Shown: piece by piece, positions 58,762-64,000 of the stretch
How positions within the stretch are numbered: the first letter of the stretch is position 1
Layout: each line of letters begins with the position of its first letter
Made by a program: the position numbers and the translations under genes
Assembly: GCA_020284085.1 (NCBI GenBank)
Contig: JACEVL010000462.1
Location: forward strand, 1,059,723-1,123,722
Length of the DNA: 64,000 nt
Direction of reading: 5' to 3'
Source: Aporrectodea caliginosa
Lineage: Eukaryota; Annelida; Clitellata; Crassiclitellata; Lumbricidae
Notes under the pieces: model-generated
What the model was told of the DNA's origin: nothing
The model's database searches: none
What the model saw: only the letters and a program-made list of their open reading frames with translations

Positions 58762-59370
58762 TTTAGGCTATGGCAAATTGCTTAATTTGTTTATAAATGT
58801 GATATGCAGTCTCAGAAGCAGTGTGATTCTCGTTAACGATAACGATAACGAAAATGTTCGTTAACGAAAAAAAAATGATTTCGTTAACGATAACTATAAC
58901 TATAACTAAAAATATCATTAACTATAACTATAACTATAACGAAAATAACACTAACGAAAATTCATCTTTATTTTCGTTAATGCAAAAAATAAAAATAGGA
59001 AGTGCAGTATGGACGAATCGACATAAATGAGAACGAAAAATGCGATATTTTTATTATGCAATTTGTCAGTTACTTTGGAAACTCGTGTATTCATGAAGCT
59101 GAATGCACCCATGCTTCAAAGGCTTTCAAAGCTCTGAGCAAATTGTGAAACAGCGTGTTAATACACACAATTTTGCTTACAGCCTTAATTATTGTAACTA
59201 AGTAGTAACTAAAATTAACTAAAATAAAAATCCATTAACTATAACTATAACTATAACTAAAAAATAATATTAACTATAACTATAACTATAACTAAAATAA
59301 AAATGTTTAGGCTATGGCTATAACTGTAACTATAATTTGTTTATAAATGTGAGAATGCAGTCTCAGAAGT
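58762..59370. repeat. CGTTAACGATAACG-rich element between 50-bp direct repeats
   Basis: From 58819, CAGTGTGATTCTCGTTAACG starts a run of ATAACG/ACTATA motifs to about 59335. TTAGGCTATGG...GTTTATAAATGTGA...GCAGTCTCAGAAG flanks it at 58765-58818 and again at 59310-59369. The repeat is much longer than a TSD and the right TIR is missing. Confidence 0.65.
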
Positions 59371-59572
59371 GAGAGTATAGTGTGAACTTGTACTTACCGT
59401 CAAACTTTGCAGCTGGTGACTTAAAAACGACAGCTTTATTTATCAATATTATTTAGATCTATCTAAAAGTTAGGCTACTTATAATCCTGAGATCTGTATT
59501 ATACACTCGAATGGGGTCTCCAGATTAACTGAAAACTCTGAAAAGACCACACACGGAAAACTATGCATTTAC

Positions 59573-59658
59573 GTATATATATATATATATATATATATAT
59601 CTACATGTGTATATATAATTATATATACGTATATAAGCTTATACACACAATCTGTCTG

Positions 59659-59747
<89 letters not shown>

Positions 59748-59765
59748 AGCACGCACACACACATA
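59573..59765. repeat. Compound microsatellite
   Basis: (TA)n 59573-59600, then (TCTG)n 59652-59692, (TC)n 59693-59731 and (CA)n 59732-59762. The ORF of 67 codons across it is not a gene. Confidence 0.95.
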
Positions 59766-60369
59766 ATATGATCACAGCTGTAGGACCTATTAGTAATTTG
59801 GTATACCCGTCTCTTATTTCTATATATCGGACGACGCTCCGCAAGATAATATATTGCTAATGTCACTTCAAAATTCCTCGCTCTTTGAATGTACCATGGA
59901 CCATAATCTGTCTTTCTACACCCAACTTTACATATGGTAGCTTTCACTCAGGCACAGAGATAAGCTAGGTGTCCAGTTCCTATGATCTCTTGGCAGTCGC
60001 CTAGTTTCCTGACCATAAGGGCTAAGGCCAGGACTTTTTCCCAACTATAGCGTGACAGACAATATATTTAACTTAAATAATGTAAGCATTTGCACTTAAT
60101 TTAGACTCATGCGGCGTAAGTGTGATGTCATTATTACTGTTTCTTGTAAATGGGATTTTGGGGGCCCCTAAATTTCGGCGGAATCGCCGGGGCCCTACGC
60201 GGTTGCGTATTCAGCGTATGCCTAGGGACGGGCCTGGTTGAAACTAACGTAGATTTTATAATAGGCATACTCTACAATTTTTAACTTCGAGACCTCAGCC
60301 ATATTTTTAATTACAAGACTAATTGAAGAATTACGCTTTAAGAAACTGTTATCAGATAGGCCTGATGCA

Positions 60370-60700
60370 CGAGTAATTGCGTATGTCGATCATCAGTCGA
60401 TGCCAACTTTATTCCATGGGCAGGATGGGGCTGGGTGGGTCAGTAACGGCTCTTTCAAGGTAGGCCCTATCCGTTTGATAGCGAGCGCAGATGTTGCAGC
60501 GTGAAACCAGCTCCTTCACGGCCGCGGTGATGTCGAGGTAATACACGGGGAATGGGGGGGGTGACGGCCTCTTGGGCCCGTCTGTTGCACCCATTAACTC
60601 CGATGTGGCTGGAGGCGCCGGAGAATATCGTCCCTGGCTGGGTGGGGTATGATCACCCGATGCCCGTTCAAAGCTCCTTGATATCTAATGCGCTCTTTAG
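60370..60700 (-). pseudogene. Ty3/gypsy retrotransposon integrase fragment
   Basis: On the minus strand, ALNGHRVIIPHPARDDILRR is followed, after a frameshift near 60550, by DITAAVKELVSRCNICARYQ. This is the spacer and H2C2 zinc-binding region at the start of Ty3/gypsy integrase, as in the known family. A stop (about 60595) and the shift break it. No LTRs or other domains were recognised nearby. It lies between the ends of the outer element and of the hAT element. Confidence 0.7.
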
Positions 60701-60944
60701 TTTAGAACACCCATTTTGAAAGTGTAAGTAAGCAAGGCCTAGAAGTTATATTTTATCGCAAGACAAAATTTGTGAAACCGAGTCAGCGAGTCAAATTCGA
60801 GTCCAGGGCCTTCGAGTCCGAGTCCAAGTCCGAGTCATGACCATCCGAGTCCAAGTCCGAGTCCGAGTCCACAAAAAATCGGTCTCGAGTCGGACTCGAG
60901 TCCTTGACCGGACTCGAGTCCTACATCACTGGGTACAGGATCAG

Positions 60945-61914
60945 ATATGAGTCGGGGTAAGAGATCTTGAAAAGAAAATTACTTTAGTTTCGAGTGTAAA
61001 GCCTTGGGGTGATGGATCGAGCTAGAGCCTGAGGCAGATGATGGTGGATGACTGGCGACGATGGTGGGGGAACCGAAAAAGTGCGGAATTCAGAAGGTGT
61101 ATACATCGTGCCAATTAAAGACGTGGTGCAGTAGCCTACGTGTTGGATATCGGTTGCGCGTAGGCCTACAATTAATTATTATTGTGGCCGTATGGCCTCG
61201 ATCGACCTTCTCGATCTTTTTCAATGAATAATTATAGCCTAATTGATCGAGTCAGTGAGATCCTTCATCAACGCTGCCTCCTTGAATAGGCGCCACGTAC
61301 CGTACGTACGCCATTAAAGCCCCATAATTTGATTTGGTTCGAGGTTTCTGCTCTACCTGCGCCTCTTAGCCAACTAAGCTATGATGAGTAGCCTACACTG
61401 ACCGTACACTCAGTGCCTGTAATGTTTGAAAGATTGTAATGTTTGAAAGATTGTTGCTCGATCATTAACTGGTTACTTGAGCACCAATCTGAACAACATT
61501 CTTGTTGGTAGCGGTGTGGTTTCTTCTCGTCTCTTCGGGGTGATACGTGTGATCGTTTAAGCTCAAACCAGTAACGTACACTGTACACGTTTCTTCAGTA
61601 TAATATTATTAGTTTCAACTTTCAACGTTTAATTTACAATGTAGGCCTATTTACAGAAATCAACTTATTTAACTACTGCACATTTCGCTTAGATTTTCAC
61701 TCTCGGACTGTCGACTTAACTATTGCTATTCGACGTCTTTCAACCGTCGTGCTCAGTCGTCGTTTCAGTCCCTTCCTCGAGAGCGGATTCCTCTGGCAGT
61801 CGATGACGTCCCTTGTCTCGAACCTGACGCCTCCCGAGAGTGAATCCCGACTCCCGATTTCGCCCCTTTTTATTCCCGTCCTTCATCCTCCTGTCCCAGC
61901 CCCTTTCTACCATT
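60945..61914. other. No gene recognised
   Basis: Low-copy-looking sequence between the transposon nest and the Tc1 element. A 69-codon minus ORF (61379-61588) has no recognisable motif. Confidence 0.4.
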
Positions 61915-62110
61915 TCTCTCCTTATTTGATTATTTCACTTCCGGCCTTTCCATCTATCTCCTTATTTGGTTATTTCACTTCCGGCCTTTCCATCTATCTC
62001 CGCTCAGCATTTCGCTCTTGCCTTTTTTGTTCATTTAACTTCCGGCCTTTCCACCTATCCAGGCTCAGCATTTCGCTCTTGCCTTTTTTGTTCATTTAAC
62101 ATCCGGCCTC
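61915..62110. repeat. Local tandem repeats TTTCACTTCCGGCCTTTCCA
   Basis: A 37-bp unit at 61927 and 61965, then a 57-bp unit containing CTCAGCATTTCGCTCTTGCC at 62003 and 62062. Open frames here follow the repeat and I do not call a gene. Confidence 0.8.
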
Positions 62111-62216
62111 TCCACCAATCCCGCTGTAGAGGTCAGACTGTGCTGATGATTCATCTGGCTGTGCCTCTCCAGCCTCCAGGTCTTCAGTCACCTGCGTCTA
62201 TGTATATATTTATATA

Positions 62217-63417
62217 CCGGGTGGCGCATTAAAAACGTTCCCAAACTTTGTTAACCTGGCAATTAAACAATTTTAAAGTAAATTGAATCATAGTACATCA
62301 AACTGATCATAATTCATATATGTACAACACAGCCAAAATGTAGCGCAAAATACTCAACCGTTTGAGAGAAATTGTTGTTAGAACTGTATGACCCATGGTC
62401 AACATTTTGCACAGTTGTTTTATGATGACGCTTTACGCGAACACATGTTTAATTGATCCTCCGCCTTCTCTTGTAACGACCCTTAAACGCTGTTTCCACT
62501 GTCCTATTGACTTCTGTATTTGTGTGTCGTCTAAAAGAGACCATTTTGCTTCAATGACCTGCTTAAGTTCGTCAGTATTTAGAAACGGTTTTCTGCGACC
62601 AGCATACACCAGCTCCTTTAGGGTGTTCCATACATAGTAGTCCAGAGGATTTAGATCGGGCGAGTTTGGTGGCCAGGCATCACTGTGGATAAAATCAGGG
62701 GTGTTTGCTTGAAGAAATTGCTGAGCCAATCTGCAACGATGTGAAGGAGCACTGTCTTGTTGAAAGATGCAATTGTCGTCAGGATAGAGTCTACGACATT
62801 GGAGAATGAGCTTATCGCGTAACAAGCCGACGTAATGCTCTCCATTGACTTTGGGTTTTCTGAGGATCAATGAAGATGATGTCTGTTTTACCGTGCATCG
62901 AAACTCCAGCAGATACCATTAATTTTTTAGAGAAACGACTAGTCTCATGATAAAGTCTTTCTGGCGCAATTGAAGACTTTCGTTCATTGCTAGAGCCGTA
63001 AACGCGGCTATTCTGACTCGGTTTATGCTTTGTCTTAACCAGTTTTTACGCGGATTTTCCTGAACGATTCGCTTGCCTCGCCAACCCTTCTCCTCAAATG
63101 ATATCTTAATAACAGCGAGATCATCATTTGAAAACACCACGTTTTAATGTTTACTACTTCGAGGACTAGTTTAATCAAGATACTCTCGTTACTTCGCGGC
63201 AAAATAAATGACGTAGTTTTGTGCAAAATTTGTAAACAGGTATGACGTCATAACCTTGCCGCAGGGTATGACTTAATAAACATACTGTCTTGAAATTTGA
63301 CATTTGTGCACAGAAATAATTGCTTAACATTTTGGTATAAATTAAAATTTGATATCTCTAAAATTAGATCTTTGCCAGGTTAGCAAAGTTTGGGAACGTT
63401 TTTTATGCGCCACCCGG
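62217..63417 (-). mobile_element. Tc1/mariner element (DD37D type), damaged
   Basis: 1,201 bp. TIRs of about 46 bp, CCGGGTGGCGCATTAAAAAC (62217) and inverted at 63417, with only a few mismatches, flanked by TA (62215-62216, 63418-63419). Minus frames: 63140-62919 starts SNDDLAVIKISFEEKGWRGK, the N-terminal helix-turn-helix. 62870-62433 contains FQQDSAPSHR and WPPNSPDLNPLDYYVW. The two visible catalytic aspartates are 37 residues apart (DD37D, maT-like). The middle, including the first catalytic aspartate region, is deleted and shifted, so it is not autonomous. Confidence 0.88.
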
Positions 63418-63419
63418 TA

Positions 63420-64000
63420 TATGCCTATATATTCATTTAGGTTGATAGTTATGTTAAATATTATGTTCATTCCTATGTCTATAGTGTTCATATGCTAATT
63501 CATTTTTAGTTTGACAACGCAACAAATTACAAAGTGTTCATTCGAGTTCAAAACTCTTCAGTCTCTCATATCCCAGTCTCCCTCTTCCATTACAGTGCCG
63601 GTGCTAAATAGGGCTCCCGAACCCCCGGTTGGGGGCCTCAATTAAGTTTGTAATTAAGGGGCCTCTAAAGTTGGCTGGTCATTATGCCTATTTATGACTG
63701 TTTCTGAAACCCAAGCAACAGATTGTAAAAAAAATGATGAACATGGCCGGGTATTAGAATGGTGCACCGGGGGCCCATGGGCATCTGGTATGTTGGGCCT
63801 TTTGTGTAGCGGATTTGTTGCCTTTGTCTTCAACCGGGACAACCCCATACCTCAAAATTATGATTATGTAGTCCTAGCTACAGAATAGAATCTCAATCTT
63901 CGTTTATTCGTTAACAGATCGTCAGAACGTAATATGCTATTACAAAAAATATTGCAACGTGTAGGCTATTCTATAGCCTATTATATACCGTTTAAAGTTT
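63420..64000. other. No gene recognised
   Basis: Right edge of the window. GGGCTCCCGAACCCCCGG and GGGGGCCTCAATTAAG (63612-63660) may be a transposon end, but no partner is visible. Confidence 0.35.

Larger units (their letters stand above)
55589..60236. mobile_element. hAT element, 4.65 kb including a nested pogo
   Basis: Left CAGGGCCGTCCCAAGG, right complementary to CAGGCCCGTCCCTAGG. Perfect 8-bp duplication GTTGAAAC (55581-55588, 60237-60244). GGGGCCCTACGC lies near both ends. No hAT transposase was recognised in the remaining sequence (55589-55960, 58523-60236). Confidence 0.9.
55139..60931. mobile_element. Outer TIR element with CGAGTCC subterminal repeats (split by insertions)
   Basis: Left end CAGTGATGTAGTCGAGTCC (55139), right end GGACTCGAGTCCTACATCACTG (ends 60931). 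Both ends are filled with CGAGTCCGAGTCC units (55148-55290, 60780-60925). GGTACAG lies beside both ends (55128-55134 with three to four extra bases, and 60932-60938), a probable but imperfect 8-bp duplication. hAT-like ends. It now contains a hAT element, a pogo-like element and a gypsy fragment. Confidence 0.75.

Noticed and set aside
59563..59947. ORFs of 67 and 102 codons
   Set aside because: Products of TA, TCTG, TC and CA microsatellites.
61749..62232. Two overlapping ORFs of 116 and 88 codons
   Set aside because: They run through local tandem repeats with Ser/Pro/Phe-rich low complexity and no domain.

Overview
This window is animal nuclear DNA. It contains a spliced gene with dozens of small GT-AG exons, AT-rich introns, microsatellites, and many LINE, SINE and DNA-transposon fragments. 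No bacterial operon, rRNA or CRISPR array is visible. A ciliary IFT gene together with L2/CR1-like LINEs, hAT, pogo, Tc1/mariner and a tRNA-derived SINE suggests an invertebrate metazoan, plausibly a marine deuterostome. I cannot name the species.

The main gene is on the minus strand from 54181 to 19535. It is a TTC21B/IFT139-type gene (intraflagellar transport complex A, tetratricopeptide repeats). I rebuilt 36 coding exons with consistent splice sites and phases, from an ATG in a 27-bp first exon to a TAA. One internal exon is missing. It should encode about 65 residues of TPR between the exons at 30488-30590 and 28740-28890, and joining those two directly would shift the frame. The gap is filled by a 5'-truncated LINE tail and a hAT-like remnant.

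Left part (1-19000): there are traces of a second, plus-strand gene made of very small exons, nearly all phase 0. Its last exon (18825-18998) encodes a C-terminal membrane segment. It would end about 540 bp from the stop of TTC21B, so the two genes would converge. I do not recognise the protein. This part also holds a diverged tandem duplication (1-2.4 kb), LINE fragments in both orientations, a 2.3-kb 5'-truncated L2/CR1-like LINE with reverse transcriptase (8463-10745), and a plus-strand LINE endonuclease region broken by a hAT MITE and another LINE.

Introns of TTC21B (19.6-54.2 kb): these hold several MITEs with intact 8-bp target-site duplications, a tRNA-derived SINE, a GG-ended 8-bp-TSD element, a 33-bp minisatellite with a 99-bp higher-order period, recent tandem duplications, and a strong miRNA-like hairpin at 39031-39101.

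Right part (54.2-64 kb): this is a transposon nest. A CAGTGATG-ended element (55139-60931) contains a hAT element with an 8-bp TSD (55589-60236), which contains a pogo-like element with a PHD-type finger (55963-58520). A Ty3/gypsy integrase fragment lies between the first two layers. Further right is a complete-ended but damaged Tc1/mariner DD37D element (62217-63417). Most of the window outside the two genes is accessory repeat DNA.
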